Below are positions 1 to 7,840 of a stretch of DNA of 25,685 nucleotides, one piece after another. The notes under the pieces were generated by a model. That model was not told the origin of the DNA and ran no database searches. It saw nothing but the letters and a program-made list of their open reading frames with translations. Every line of letters begins with the position of its first letter. Position 1 is the stretch's first letter. Made by a program: the position numbers and the translations under genes. Source of the stretch: JAFGMQ01 sp036733345 (lineage in GTDB: Bacteria; Desulfobacterota; DSM-4660; Desulfatiglandales; Desulfatiglandaceae); contig DAINAR010000041.1 of NCBI GenBank assembly GCA_036733345.1, positions 1 to 25,685 of the forward strand. The letters run 5' to 3'.

Positions 1-207
1 TACGTGATTCCAGAGACAGGGGCTTAAGCAGGCATTATCTTGCAAACTGGCCTACAAAATTCTGATTCATAGCTTTAGATATTATTGAGTGCCATGCAGC
101 CGTATTAAAAGAATGAGGGAAACAAGGGGAATGGTTATTGAGTTGACTGCTTATTCAATTCATATGTCTTTGCATGGTTTTCAATCATTAATTTTGTAAT
201 TACATGT

Positions 208-236
208 TTGACTAACTCATCTGAGTTTACTATGGT
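208..236 (+). promoter_or_regulatory. Candidate sigma-70 promoter of the acetate permease gene
   Basis: A TTGACT -35 box (208-213) and a TATGGT -10 box (231-236) are separated by exactly 17 bases, 34 bases before the start codon. A strong ribosome binding site (AAAGGAGG, about 255-262) follows. Bases 1-207 show no gene and no clear structure. Confidence 0.5.
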
Positions 237-269
237 AGCCTAAAATTTATATTAAAGGAGGATTTTTGT

Positions 270-833
270 ATGTCGGATAATCTTGCTAATCCTGCACCAT
301 TGGGTTTGATGGGATTCGGTATGACGACGGTGCTCTTGAATTTGCACAATGCCGGTCTGTTCGAGATCAGCGCCGTCATTATGGCAATGGGGATTTTCTA
401 TGGGGGAATCGCCCAGATAATTGCGGGGTGCATGGAATTCAAGAAGGGTAATACCTTCGGCACCACCGCGTTTACATCATATGGCCTATTCTGGCTGACG
501 CTTGTATATCTCATCTACTTTAATGGGAAATTTGGAATACCCGGCAACGAAATGGGCTTTTTGGCCTGGTATCTCTTCCTTTGGGGCTTGTTTACCTTCT
601 TCATGTGGATTGGAACCTGGAAAGCAAACAGGGGCCTCCAGGTGGTCTTTCTGACGCTGACCATCCTTTTCTGGATGCTTGCCGCGCGCGATGCCTTTGG
701 CTGGACCGGAGCCTGGGCTGTACTGACCGGCTATGAAGGAATCTTTTGTGGCGCATCGGCAATCTATTGCGCTATGGCTCAGGTCCTGAATGAAAACTAT
801 GGAAGGGTCATCCTGCCTCTGGGCGAGAAGTAG
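270..833 (+). CDS. satP: Acetate permease, SatP / GPR1-FUN34-YaaH family
   Basis: A 187-residue, very hydrophobic protein with about six membrane-spanning segments and the family signature NPAPLGL at residues 7-13. Members move acetate, and sometimes succinate or other short carboxylates, across the cytoplasmic membrane with protons. The length is normal for the family. The start is supported by AAAGGAGG a few bases upstream. The gene stands alone, with its own promoter and a strong terminator behind it. In an anaerobe that breaks compounds down to acetyl-CoA it could export or import acetate; the direction cannot be read from sequence. The family assignment is firm, the exact substrate less so. 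Confidence 0.88.
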   Translation: MSDNLANPAPLGLMGFGMTTVLLNLHNAGLFEISAVIMAMGIFYGGIAQIIAGCMEFKKGNTFGTTAFTSYGLFWLTLVYLIYFNGKFGIPGNEMGFLAWYLFLWGLFTFFMWIGTWKANRGLQVVFLTLTILFWMLAARDAFGWTGAWAVLTGYEGIFCGASAIYCAMAQVLNENYGRVILPLGEK

Positions 834-854
834 AGTTACACAGTTATCAAAAAC

Positions 855-892
855 AAAAAAGGTTATGGATCATGCGATCCATAACCTTTTTT
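855..892. terminator. Bidirectional rho-independent terminator
   Basis: A perfect 11-bp stem (861-871 with 876-886) closes on a 4-base loop. It is flanked by six A on the left and six T on the right, so it works as an intrinsic terminator in both directions. It lies between the convergent satP gene and the ParB/AsnC-like gene. Confidence 0.9.
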
Positions 893-911
893 GCTGGAAT
901 CCCCTGAATGT

Positions 912-2015
912 TTACAATTTATTATTTTTCTGCTCTGTGCTTTTTTTCATTTTCGAGAGACCTGGGATAAGGGTTTGACTGCTTATTACTCCCGGGATTT
1001 GTCTAACCCTGTTATGGACAAAATCCCCGATAATCTCAGCATCTGAAGATACTAAATCACGCGTCAAAACGATTTTAACAAGGATATCTACATCGCCGTG
1101 AACGGAATGTACCTCCATGACTTCCTCCATGGCAAACAGTTTATCGACAATTCTATACTCCCTTCTTGCCGATACATTCAACAGGATAAACGCGGTTATT
1201 TCCCGACGCATCTCAGGATATTCCAGTCCTTTTTTATTAGCCATTTTTTCTCGAAAATCCTCCATGCTTTTTGAAATTAGTTGATCAATCCCGCTGCCAT
1301 AGTTTCGTGCCGATGCCTTTTCCCATTGATGAAAGGTGACATATGTATAAAGGTCGGCATTTGTGCGGTTAGGGAAGGCCTTAACAAGGCGGGCCTTTTC
1401 AATAAGTGCGATTAAAGGATTAAAAATAGTTTCATACCAGTCCGCCGCCGCTCTTTCAAATGAAACAGTATCCCCTATTGATTGCCCCAGAAAATCCTGG
1501 TGCTGGATAATCTGTTTAATCAAATGAGCATATTGTTCCACCTCTGTCAGTTCTATTGGATAAGGAAGTCCTGTCCTATCCCTGAATTCAGATTTTTCGC
1601 AATAGAGTATGTTTTCCAGTGTCTTTTTTGAAGGAATAAATTCAACAATTTTAGCATCGATGTCACGAAATCCAAACTCTTTTGCAACTGCAACACGATG
1701 GTTGCCATCCAGGACATAGTAATCATCTTTGATCTTGTATAGTTTAACACGCGGCATGGGTTTGCCTGCTTTGACAGCATTTCTAATATTCTGAAGCTTT
1801 TCTGAAGGAATGTTGCGCTTGAGCCGGAATTTGCTGTCGAAATCATGATACCGCCCAACGCTTCCCACGATCTGGTTAACAGGAACTGAACAAATACCTC
1901 GATCTATAGTATCAAAGGCCTCTTCACTTTTCTGGCTCTCATCGAAAGACTTTATTTTTTCCTGGTCGTGGCAATGCCTTAAGGATAATAAAAATTTATT
2001 TAGCAGTTTATTCAT
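912..2015 (-). CDS. ParB/sulfiredoxin-like N-terminal domain fused to a C-terminal AsnC/Lrp-like ligand-binding domain
   Basis: A 367-residue protein in three parts. Residues about 45-128 resemble a ParB N-terminal/sulfiredoxin-like fold, with the characteristic DGNHRV at 103-108. Residues about 150-265 form a helical middle region resembling DUF4032-type proteins (AADWYETIFNP, FPNRTNADLY). Residues about 274-353 resemble the RAM/AsnC effector-binding domain of Lrp regulators. No helix-turn-helix is evident, so this is not a normal Lrp protein. The gene overlaps the upstream metallophosphoesterase gene by 8 bases, so the two are almost certainly co-translated. A nucleotide- or amino-acid-responsive role is possible, but the function is unknown. 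Domain calls are from motif recognition only. Confidence 0.65.
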   Translation of the reverse strand: MNKLLNKFLLSLRHCHDQEKIKSFDESQKSEEAFDTIDRGICSVPVNQIVGSVGRYHDFDSKFRLKRNIPSEKLQNIRNAVKAGKPMPRVKLYKIKDDYYVLDGNHRVAVAKEFGFRDIDAKIVEFIPSKKTLENILYCEKSEFRDRTGLPYPIELTEVEQYAHLIKQIIQHQDFLGQSIGDTVSFERAAADWYETIFNPLIALIEKARLVKAFPNRTNADLYTYVTFHQWEKASARNYGSGIDQLISKSMEDFREKMANKKGLEYPEMRREITAFILLNVSARREYRIVDKLFAMEEVMEVHSVHGDVDILVKIVLTRDLVSSDAEIIGDFVHNRVRQIPGVISSQTLIPGLSKMKKSTEQKNNKL

Positions 2016-2607
2016 TTTCTAACTCAAAAATGAAATATCCATAAGCGTTAATTATTTCAGTTTCTTTTACAATGCTTATACGCTGAGAGGAGTCAGTAAA
2101 GTTGAGGTGGATATGGCCATGGATAAAATAGCGGGGGGAATAATGGTCAATTAGCCACTTATAGGCCCAGAACCCTTTATGACATTGATCTTCTGCATCA
2201 TGAATATGGCGTGGTGGTGCATGTGAGATAATAATATCCACACCTTTTTTTCTCCAAATTTTTGTACGAAGGCGTCTGATTATTTTCCTCATCTGGGGTT
2301 CTGTATACTGATGTACACCCCCATTATACCAGCGCGAGCCCTCCAGCCCCAGGACATTTATGCCCCTGAATTGAACTAATCTGGCATGTATATCTGTACA
2401 GCCATTGGGCTGCTTTGAATCAAATCGTATATCATGATTCCCCAGCACATAATAGAGAGGGACATTGAACCTGGCAGCAAGAAATGAGAGGTATTCCGGG
2501 GGAAGATCACCACAGGAAAGGATCAGGTTTATTCCTGGAAAGTTTGCCTCATCAAACTTATCGTACAGTATGCTTTCAACTCGATCTGAAACAGCAAGTA
2601 TTTTCAT
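2008..2607 (-). CDS. Calcineurin-like metallophosphoesterase
   Basis: A 199-residue cytoplasmic protein with the metal-binding motifs in order: D8, GD at 33-34, GNHD at 56-59, SHAPPRH at 128-134 and HGHIH at 163-167. Such enzymes use two metal ions to hydrolyse phosphomonoesters or phosphodiesters. The first motif reads SDRV where the usual family form is DxH, so one metal ligand is replaced; the remaining motifs are intact. It is the first gene of a pair with the ParB/AsnC-like gene (8-base overlap), which suggests a shared process. The substrate cannot be predicted. The upstream ribosome binding site is weak. Confidence 0.82.
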   Translation of the reverse strand: MKILAVSDRVESILYDKFDEANFPGINLILSCGDLPPEYLSFLAARFNVPLYYVLGNHDIRFDSKQPNGCTDIHARLVQFRGINVLGLEGSRWYNGGVHQYTEPQMRKIIRRLRTKIWRKKGVDIIISHAPPRHIHDAEDQCHKGFWAYKWLIDHYSPRYFIHGHIHLNFTDSSQRISIVKETEIINAYGYFIFELENE

Positions 2608-3011
2608 TCTAACATTTTTCCATACTGCTGCAGGTTCTCAATGAGTCAATGGGATTAAATCCAGAATGTATATAATCTGGCTGATTAAGGTATATGAATT
2701 AATCATAATACTCTAACATAATAGTAAAACAAAAGCATGTTCAGTATGAACATTCCCCCTTGCGAAACATTCGCATAACTCCTTGAGAAATTCAATATCT
2801 TTTAAATTTACTTTAATTAGCCCTTGTGAAATAAAATCAGCTATTTTTTTTGCAGGACATAAATTTTAATAATAGTTTAAAGATAAGAAGTTTTTTAATA
2901 AAAATTGGCCGTCAATTTATGTATTGCGATATTCTCATATTAAATCTTATATGATATTTGTATTTTATGGTTAAATAGACAGAGAATTCGAATTTATATT
3001 TGACCTTGTTT
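2608..3011. other. AT-rich intergenic region, no gene seen
   Basis: This 404-base spacer is strongly AT-rich. It holds no convincing open frame, hairpin or repeat. The promoter of the metallophosphoesterase pair (minus strand) should lie near its left end, but no clear boxes could be assigned. Confidence 0.5.
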
Positions 3012-3644
3012 TTATGGAGAATCATTGGGAATGGGAAAGGATTCAAGTGCTCCGACCATGATAAGGGCCTTTATTAGTGCGCATACGGGCAGTCCCACAA
3101 CATTGGTGTAGGACCCTGATATTGACTCAACCATGAAGGCACCTATGCCCTGGATCGCATAACTTCCTGCTTTGCCATAGGGCTCACCCGTCTTTATATA
3201 GTCCACTATTTCCTGGCTGTTGAGTTCTTTTACAAGGACCCTGGTAATGACCGCCTCGGAATGAAGAGCTTTCCCTGACGGGGTTAAGATGCAGAACCCT
3301 GTAATGACATTGTGATCCCTTCCGCTAAGAAGGGTGAGCATTTCAACTGCGCTCTCCTCATTCTCCGGTTTGCCAAGAATTTTATTATCGACGACCACAA
3401 GAGTATCAGCCCCGAGTATCCATGAGCTTTCAAATCCTGGTCTGACATCAACGGCCTTTTGATTCGCCAGAGAGCAGGCCGACTGAACCGGGTCTTCATT
3501 AAAATCCTCTTCAATTACACTGCTCGCAACAGGATGAAAGGGCAGGCCGATCCGTGCAAGCAATTCCTTTCTGCGCGGGGAAGAAGAGGCAAGTATCAGC
3601 GGGTTTTGGCGGTTAATAAGGGGATAGGTCATAATATCACTCAA
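3012..3644 (-). CDS. maf: Maf-family nucleoside triphosphate pyrophosphatase
   Basis: A 210-residue protein with the Maf hallmark LASSSPRRKELL at 18-29, GADT at 78-81, GKP at 91-93 and the later GEPYGKAGSYAIQG segment. Maf/YhdE proteins hydrolyse dTTP, UTP or modified NTPs to the monophosphate, probably as house-cleaning enzymes. They were first linked to septum formation in Bacillus. The gene overlaps the end of the tatD gene by 8 bases, so the two form an operon with tatD first. An alternative start is Met5. The closest subtype is likely dTTP/UTP-specific (YhdE-like), but this is inferred. Confidence 0.9.
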   Translation of the reverse strand: MSDIMTYPLINRQNPLILASSSPRRKELLARIGLPFHPVASSVIEEDFNEDPVQSACSLANQKAVDVRPGFESSWILGADTLVVVDNKILGKPENEESAVEMLTLLSGRDHNVITGFCILTPSGKALHSEAVITRVLVKELNSQEIVDYIKTGEPYGKAGSYAIQGIGAFMVESISGSYTNVVGLPVCALIKALIMVGALESFPIPNDSP

Positions 3645-4404
3645 GATTGAAAATTATCTTTGCGTTGTCAGATGTGGCTCTGGCGATTTCTTCAAAAGGC
3701 ACATTTCTTAGGTCTGCAATTTCTTTCGCAGTGTAATTTACAAAAAGCGGCTCGTTGCGTTTTCCCCTTTTTGGCACCGGAGCAAGGAAAGGACAGTCCG
3801 TTTCTATAAGCATACGGTCAAGCGGGATAACTGAGGCCACCTTTTTGACCTGATGCGCCTTGTTGAATGTCACAGTGCCCGGGATTGAAATGTAATACCC
3901 CATATCAATCAATTCAAAGGCCATGTCCACATCCCCTGAAAAGCAATGAATGATCCCCTTTTTGTCGCCTTTACCCATTTTTTTCAAGATAGAAAGGACA
4001 TCATCGTGGGCTTCCCTGTCATGGATTACAACAGGCAAACCAAGACTGTCAGAGAGCTCAAGTTGTTTTCGGAAAACCTTTAGCTGGCTCTCACGGGAAG
4101 AACGATTGCGGAAAAAATCGAGGCCTATTTCTCCCCATGCCCTGACTTTCGTTTCTGATGCTGTCTGTGCCAACCTGTCAAGGATTTCAGATGTACAGGT
4201 GTCGGCGTTATGGGGATGGCACCCCACTGTTGCATAGATAAAGTCATACTCTTTTGAAAGTCTTACCGCATCAAGCGAGCTCTCGAGATCAATCCCTATT
4301 GTTACTATATGCGTAATACCGCCGTCTTTTGCCCGTTTAAAAACTTCTTCGCGGTCTTTATCAAAATCCTTCATGTCCAGGTGGGCATGGCTGTCTATAA
4401 GCAC
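3637..4404 (-). CDS. tatD: TatD-family metal-dependent hydrolase (deoxyribonuclease)
   Basis: A 255-residue TIM-barrel amidohydrolase-like protein. Metal ligands are visible as DSHAHLD (4-10), GEIGLD with E92, H128, H153 in IHCFSG, and D203 in ETDCPFL. The length is typical. TatD/YcfH enzymes are magnesium-dependent DNases involved in DNA repair or turnover. The subgroup cannot be decided between TatD and YcfH-like. It is the first gene of a two-gene operon with maf. Confidence 0.92.
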   Translation of the reverse strand: MLIDSHAHLDMKDFDKDREEVFKRAKDGGITHIVTIGIDLESSLDAVRLSKEYDFIYATVGCHPHNADTCTSEILDRLAQTASETKVRAWGEIGLDFFRNRSSRESQLKVFRKQLELSDSLGLPVVIHDREAHDDVLSILKKMGKGDKKGIIHCFSGDVDMAFELIDMGYYISIPGTVTFNKAHQVKKVASVIPLDRMLIETDCPFLAPVPKRGKRNEPLFVNYTAKEIADLRNVPFEEIARATSDNAKIIFNLE

Positions 4405-4462
4405 AATTACAGCTCCTTTCTGCGCAGGATTGTTACAAGTTCTCAGTTATCGGTTATCAGTT

Positions 4463-4752
4463 GGCGGATAAACCAGCCATAAACAAAGGCGGGCAAGCCC
4501 TCCACAAACACCGGCGGGCAAGCCCTCCACAAACACCGGCGGGCAAGCCCTCCACAAACACCGGCGGNNNNNNNNNNNNNNNNNNNNNNNNNNNNNNNNN
4601 NNNNNNNNNNNNNNNNNNNNNNNNNNNNNNNNNNNNNNNNNNNNNNNNNNNNNNNNNNNNNNNNNNNGTAAATCCTCCACAAACACCGGCGGGTAAATCC
4701 TCCACAAACACCGGCGGGTAAACCCTCCACAAACACCGGCGGGTAAATCCTC
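4463..4752. repeat. 25-bp tandem repeat array, interrupted by an assembly gap
   Basis: Perfect 25-bp units run at 4491-4515, 4516-4540 and 4541-4565 on the left of the gap. On the right they end at 4690, 4715 and 4740, followed by a partial unit at 4741-4752. All share a core TCCACAAACACCGGCGGG. The left units continue CAAGCCC and the right units TAAATCC or TAAACCC, so two variants are segregated to the two sides. A decayed unit sits at 4466-4490. The 25-base period is not a multiple of three and all frames stay open by chance, so it is not a coding repeat. It lies between argC and tatD, both on the minus strand. Confidence 0.92.
4568..4667. other. Assembly gap (100 N)
   Basis: Exactly 100 unknown bases, the usual placeholder for a gap of unknown size. 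It falls inside the tandem repeat, so the true number of repeat units is unknown. Apparent open frames running through it are artefacts. Confidence 0.97.
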
Positions 4753-4809
4753 ACATGCCTGTCTCATATTACATGTTTTTGTGATCTGCAGTCCGACAGG
4801 TTCTCGGCC

Positions 4810-5871
4810 TTATGGATAGATTCCAGGATGCAGGAGTCCTGCTGTTTCATCGAATCCAAACAGGATGTTCATATTTTGAACAGCACTGCCTGCCTGGCCC
4901 TTTACCAGATTGTCTATCAGGCTTACGATGATTAGCATGCCTGTCCTTTCATCAACGTTAAGCGATATATTGCAGAAATTGCTTCCCCTGACATTAACAC
5001 TGGCCTGAGGTTTTTCAGGTCCAAATACCCTTATGAACGGATCATTCCTGTAGAATTCCCGATAGGCCTCGATAGCTGTTTTAATGCCCTGGCCCTCATC
5101 AAGCCTTGCATATATGGTAGAAAGTATCCCCCGGCTTATAGGGACGACATGCGGAGTAAATGTGACCGTGATATCCTGATCTGCAAGGAGGCCCAGCTCC
5201 CTTTCAATCTCATAGACGTGCTGATGACCGGATATCTTATAGGCGTTTATACATTCATAGCGTGCCGGATAGTGAAATGTCGGACTTGGAGTCTTGCCCG
5301 CACCTGATACACCGGTCTTTGCGTCACAGATAATGGATTTTGGTTCAATAATTTTTGATTTTACTGCAGGGGCAAGGCCTAGTATGCAGCTTACTGCAAA
5401 ACATCCTGGATTCCCTACAATGCTGGAACCCGATATTTCGTTCCTGTGCAGCTCGGCCAGGCCATAAACAGACTGTGCAAGAAGTGCGGGATTGGCATGT
5501 TCCTGTGATTTTCCAATCCTTGAAGCATATCCCGCGTAAGACTCAATGTCATTAAAGCGGAAGTCACCGCTGTAATCAATAATCTTGACATTTTTATCCA
5601 GCCAGCGGGCTGCTTCTTTCTGGCCCACCCCATCCGGTGTTGCAAAAAAGACTACGTGAAAATCATCCGGACATTCAGGATCATCGGGAGCAGTGAGTGG
5701 CAGGTCGCAGAATCCTGTGAGATGAGGGTAAAGCTCACTTATTGGCTTTCCTGTGTCCTGTTTATCGATAAGGGCCCTGATTTCAGCATGAGGATGGTTC
5801 CGGAGAAGCTCTATAGCTCCGCAGCCTCCATATCCTCCTGCTCCTATGATGCCGACTTTTATTTTATCCAT
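4810..5871 (-). CDS. argC: N-acetyl-gamma-glutamyl-phosphate reductase
   Basis: A 353-residue NADPH-dependent dehydrogenase of the semialdehyde dehydrogenase fold. It reduces N-acetylglutamyl phosphate to the semialdehyde in arginine biosynthesis. The Rossmann loop GAGGYGG is at 10-16 and the catalytic cysteine is Cys157 in GNPGCF. A second conserved region, GHQHVYEIE, matches the ArgC C-terminal half. The length is that of long-form (type 1) ArgC. GAGG lies about eight bases before the start. No other arg gene is in the window. Confidence 0.95.
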   Translation of the reverse strand: MDKIKVGIIGAGGYGGCGAIELLRNHPHAEIRALIDKQDTGKPISELYPHLTGFCDLPLTAPDDPECPDDFHVVFFATPDGVGQKEAARWLDKNVKIIDYSGDFRFNDIESYAGYASRIGKSQEHANPALLAQSVYGLAELHRNEISGSSIVGNPGCFAVSCILGLAPAVKSKIIEPKSIICDAKTGVSGAGKTPSPTFHYPARYECINAYKISGHQHVYEIERELGLLADQDITVTFTPHVVPISRGILSTIYARLDEGQGIKTAIEAYREFYRNDPFIRVFGPEKPQASVNVRGSNFCNISLNVDERTGMLIIVSLIDNLVKGQAGSAVQNMNILFGFDETAGLLHPGIYP

Positions 5872-5966
5872 GGTTGAAACCTCATATATGTTAATAATTA
5901 ATAGTTCTTAAATATCTGTTATAATGAAGCAGCCTTGCAGCGACGTAATTTATTTCAGCTGTGAAG

Positions 5967-5986
5967 TTTGATGAACTCGTAAAAAG
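5967..5986 (+). repeat. Dispersed repeat, copy A (partner at 17557-17576)
   Basis: TTTGATGAACTCGTAAAAAG here matches TTTGACGAACTCGCAAAAAG at 17557-17576 at 18 of 20 positions. Both copies are intergenic. This copy is followed by the hairpin ATGCCG-TGCG-CGGCAT (5996-6011). Confidence 0.6.
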
Positions 5987-6061
5987 CTAATATATATGCC
6001 GTGCGCGGCATCCTATGAACAACGAGCTTGAGTTCGTTGGAAGTCGATAAGTACCATTTTC

Positions 6062-6141
6062 CGTCATTCCGACGAAAGTCGGAATCCAGCGTTTTTATTT
6101 AGTTACGTAGCGTCTGGACTCCGGTTTCCACCGGAGTGACG
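6062..6141. repeat. Paired-hairpin repeat element, copy 1
   Basis: The element starts CGTCA and ends TGACG. The left half contains the hairpin ATTCCGAC-GAAA-GTCGGAAT (6066-6085) followed by CCAG. The right half begins CTGG and contains ACTCCGGT-TTCC-ACCGGAGT (6118-6137). The same architecture recurs at 15284-15376. It resembles REP/MITE-like palindromic elements that are common in intergenic DNA of many bacteria. Confidence 0.8.
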
Positions 6142-6283
6142 ACTTTTCGCTAAATCCTCAAGTTTAATTATCATATATACAGAAATTTACAAGCTCATAA
6201 GCTGTTTTAAACATGATCAACAGGATTGACTCGATTGATTTTTTGAATGTGACCGGCATATCTGTCCTGTTAATTATTTTTTT

Positions 6284-7069
6284 TCAAACAACTCCCGTTC
6301 TTCTTCTCAGTAATACATAGATCGCGCCCGTTCCTCCGTCATAAGGTCTTGCGGTTGAAAAGGCCAGAACAATTTTTTTTATAGGCCCGCGGTTTAACCA
6401 TACGGGTATCCGTTCCTTTAGTACAGGGATATGATTTTCTGAATTCAATCCTCTGCCGTGGATCAGAAGTACACATCTCAATCCGAGACGGTGACTTTTG
6501 ATAAGAAATTCCCTGATCCTCACTTCCGCTTCCTGTTTTGTAAGCCCGTGCAGATCTATATGACTCTGTATGGGAAAACGGCCCTGGCGGAGTTTTTTCA
6601 TAAGGTTAGGACTGAATCCCTGGACTGCGCCTTCAATATATTCATCGCTGAAAGTAATGTCCATTTGAGCTGTACCGCTTACCAGATCTGAGAGGTAGGA
6701 TATCACTTCTATCTCATCTGTATTTGGAGGATGAGAAGGGGCAGTATTAAGGCCTGATTTTCGAATAATACTTTTTTCCCCTGTAATAGGCTTAACATCT
6801 GACATTGCCTCCAGAAAAATACTGGCTTCATCAGTCTCAACGACGGACACTGGCTTTTGTCTTTCCTCCGGTACTTCGGGTGCCTGGTGGCTATTCTCTT
6901 CACTTAATGATGCCAATCCCTTAAAAGCCGGGTTGAAAATATCAGGCCTTTTTGCAGAAGGGTTTTTTCCTTTGGAATCAATTTTCCTTTTTTTTCTTCG
7001 GGCCATGTTCTTTAAACTTTTTTTTAAGCATTTATTCAAAGTTAAATTTCCTGAACTGGAATTAATCAT
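6284..7069 (-). CDS. Smr-domain protein
   Basis: Up to 261 residues. The C-terminal 90 residues form a Smr domain: DLHGLT at 172-177, HGRG at 204-207 and GGTGAIYVLLRRR at 245-257. Smr domains are small nuclease-like folds found at the end of MutS2 or as stand-alone proteins, acting on branched nucleic acid or on RNA at stalled ribosomes. The first 165 residues are low-complexity and lysine-rich near the start (MARRKKRK), probably disordered. The start is uncertain: Met22 (position 7006) or a TTG near 7039 with AGGAAA upstream are alternatives, and no start has a strong ribosome binding site. The role here is unknown. Confidence 0.85.
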   Translation of the reverse strand: MINSSSGNLTLNKCLKKSLKNMARRKKRKIDSKGKNPSAKRPDIFNPAFKGLASLSEENSHQAPEVPEERQKPVSVVETDEASIFLEAMSDVKPITGEKSIIRKSGLNTAPSHPPNTDEIEVISYLSDLVSGTAQMDITFSDEYIEGAVQGFSPNLMKKLRQGRFPIQSHIDLHGLTKQEAEVRIREFLIKSHRLGLRCVLLIHGRGLNSENHIPVLKERIPVWLNRGPIKKIVLAFSTARPYDGGTGAIYVLLRRRTGVV

Positions 7070-7255
7070 TCATTTCAGATATCATGAGAGAAATCAGGGA
7101 ATTTCACCTTGTAATTTATGGAGATTATTTATTATAACAAAATAGTTTTTATGAGTCATTTAGGATTTTAAATCCAGAGAGTTTGAATTTTATTCCGATA
7201 AACGGGAATATAATTATTTCACGATAGAGAAGGAAAATAGGGTACGATTTCAGGC

Positions 7256-7294
7256 GGCCGATGACTATAAGTCCGGCCCGTCTTGAAAGGCGGG
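7256..7294 (+). promoter_or_regulatory. Overlapping hairpins in the purE leader
   Basis: A GGCCG/CGGCC hairpin (7256-7260 with 7274-7278) shares bases with a second hairpin, CCCGTC-TTGAAA-GGCGGG (7277-7294, one G-T pair). The two are mutually exclusive, as in attenuators. The T-run after it is poor, and no known purine or ZTP riboswitch consensus was recognised. Confidence 0.25.
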
Positions 7295-7328
7295 TCTTAT
7301 TTCGGGCAAAAATAATAATTTCTCTTGC

Positions 7329-7332
7329 GAGG
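7329..7332 (+). promoter_or_regulatory. Ribosome binding site fixing the purE start
   Basis: GAGG lies seven bases before the ATG at 7340. This supports that ATG over the in-frame TTG at 7325, which overlaps the site itself. Confidence 0.6.
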
Positions 7333-7339
7333 TTGTGAT

Positions 7340-7840
7340 ATGTCTTCCGGGAAAAAATTGATTGGCGTAATTATGGGAAGTAAAAATGACTTGGAGGTGA
7401 TGATGCCCTGTGTAGATGTCCTCGAGGAATTTGATATCCCATATGAAACAAGAGTGCTTTCAGCACACCGCACCCCAGACCTCACCAGGGAATATGCTGT
7501 TTCAGCAGCCAGCCGGGGTATCGAGGTTATCATTGCCGGTGCCGGATGGGCTGCCCATCTGGCCGGATTCATAGCATCAAATACACTCCTTCCGGTTATT
7601 GGTATTCCCATTGATTCATCACCCTTAAAAGGAATTGATTCTCTTTTGTCTACCGTACAGATGCCGCAGGGAATTCCCGTGGCGACTGTGGCTATAGGAA
7701 AGGGTGGTGCAAAAAATGCAGGAGTCCTTGCAGCCCAGATCCTTGCCCTGAAATACCCGGATATTGCAGACAAATTAAGTGATTATCGTAAGAGACTAAC
7801 ACAGGCCGCTGCTGAAAAGGCATTAGATTGGAAGCAGTAA
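7340..7840 (+). CDS. purE: 5-(carboxyamino)imidazole ribonucleotide mutase (PurE, class I)
   Basis: A 166-residue protein. PurE converts N5-CAIR to CAIR in purine biosynthesis and works as an octamer in the cytoplasm. Visible signatures are MGSKND (12-17), SAHRTP (41-46) and the AGAGWAAHLAG loop (66-76). The loop usually reads GAGGAAHLPG, so Gly to Trp and Pro to Ala are mild deviations. Class I normally works with PurK, which is not in this window. The gene overlaps the next one by 13 bases. Confidence 0.93.
   Translation: MSSGKKLIGVIMGSKNDLEVMMPCVDVLEEFDIPYETRVLSAHRTPDLTREYAVSAASRGIEVIIAGAGWAAHLAGFIASNTLLPVIGIPIDSSPLKGIDSLLSTVQMPQGIPVATVAIGKGGAKNAGVLAAQILALKYPDIADKLSDYRKRLTQAAAEKALDWKQ

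Larger units (their letters stand above)
5872..6283. other. Intergenic region rich in palindromic repeats
   Basis: This 412-base spacer holds a dispersed 20-mer (5967-5986), a GC-rich hairpin (5996-6011), a second short hairpin (about 6020-6037) and a paired-hairpin element (6062-6141). No gene was found. The region must also contain the argC promoter (minus strand) near its left end. Confidence 0.7.

Noticed and set aside
790..978. Small frame overlapping the end of satP and its terminator
   Set aside because: It runs through the terminator hairpin and has no ribosome binding site or recognisable protein features.
4491..4740. CRISPR array
   Set aside because: The units are directly adjacent with no unique spacers, and no cas gene is present.
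4443..4767. Long open frames in several frames across the tandem repeat
   Set aside because: They exist because the 25-bp unit has no stops in any frame and because N bases are read as unknown residues; the repeat period is not a multiple of three.
7240..7325. ZTP or purine riboswitch upstream of purE
   Set aside because: The conserved bases of these aptamers could not be found in the leader.
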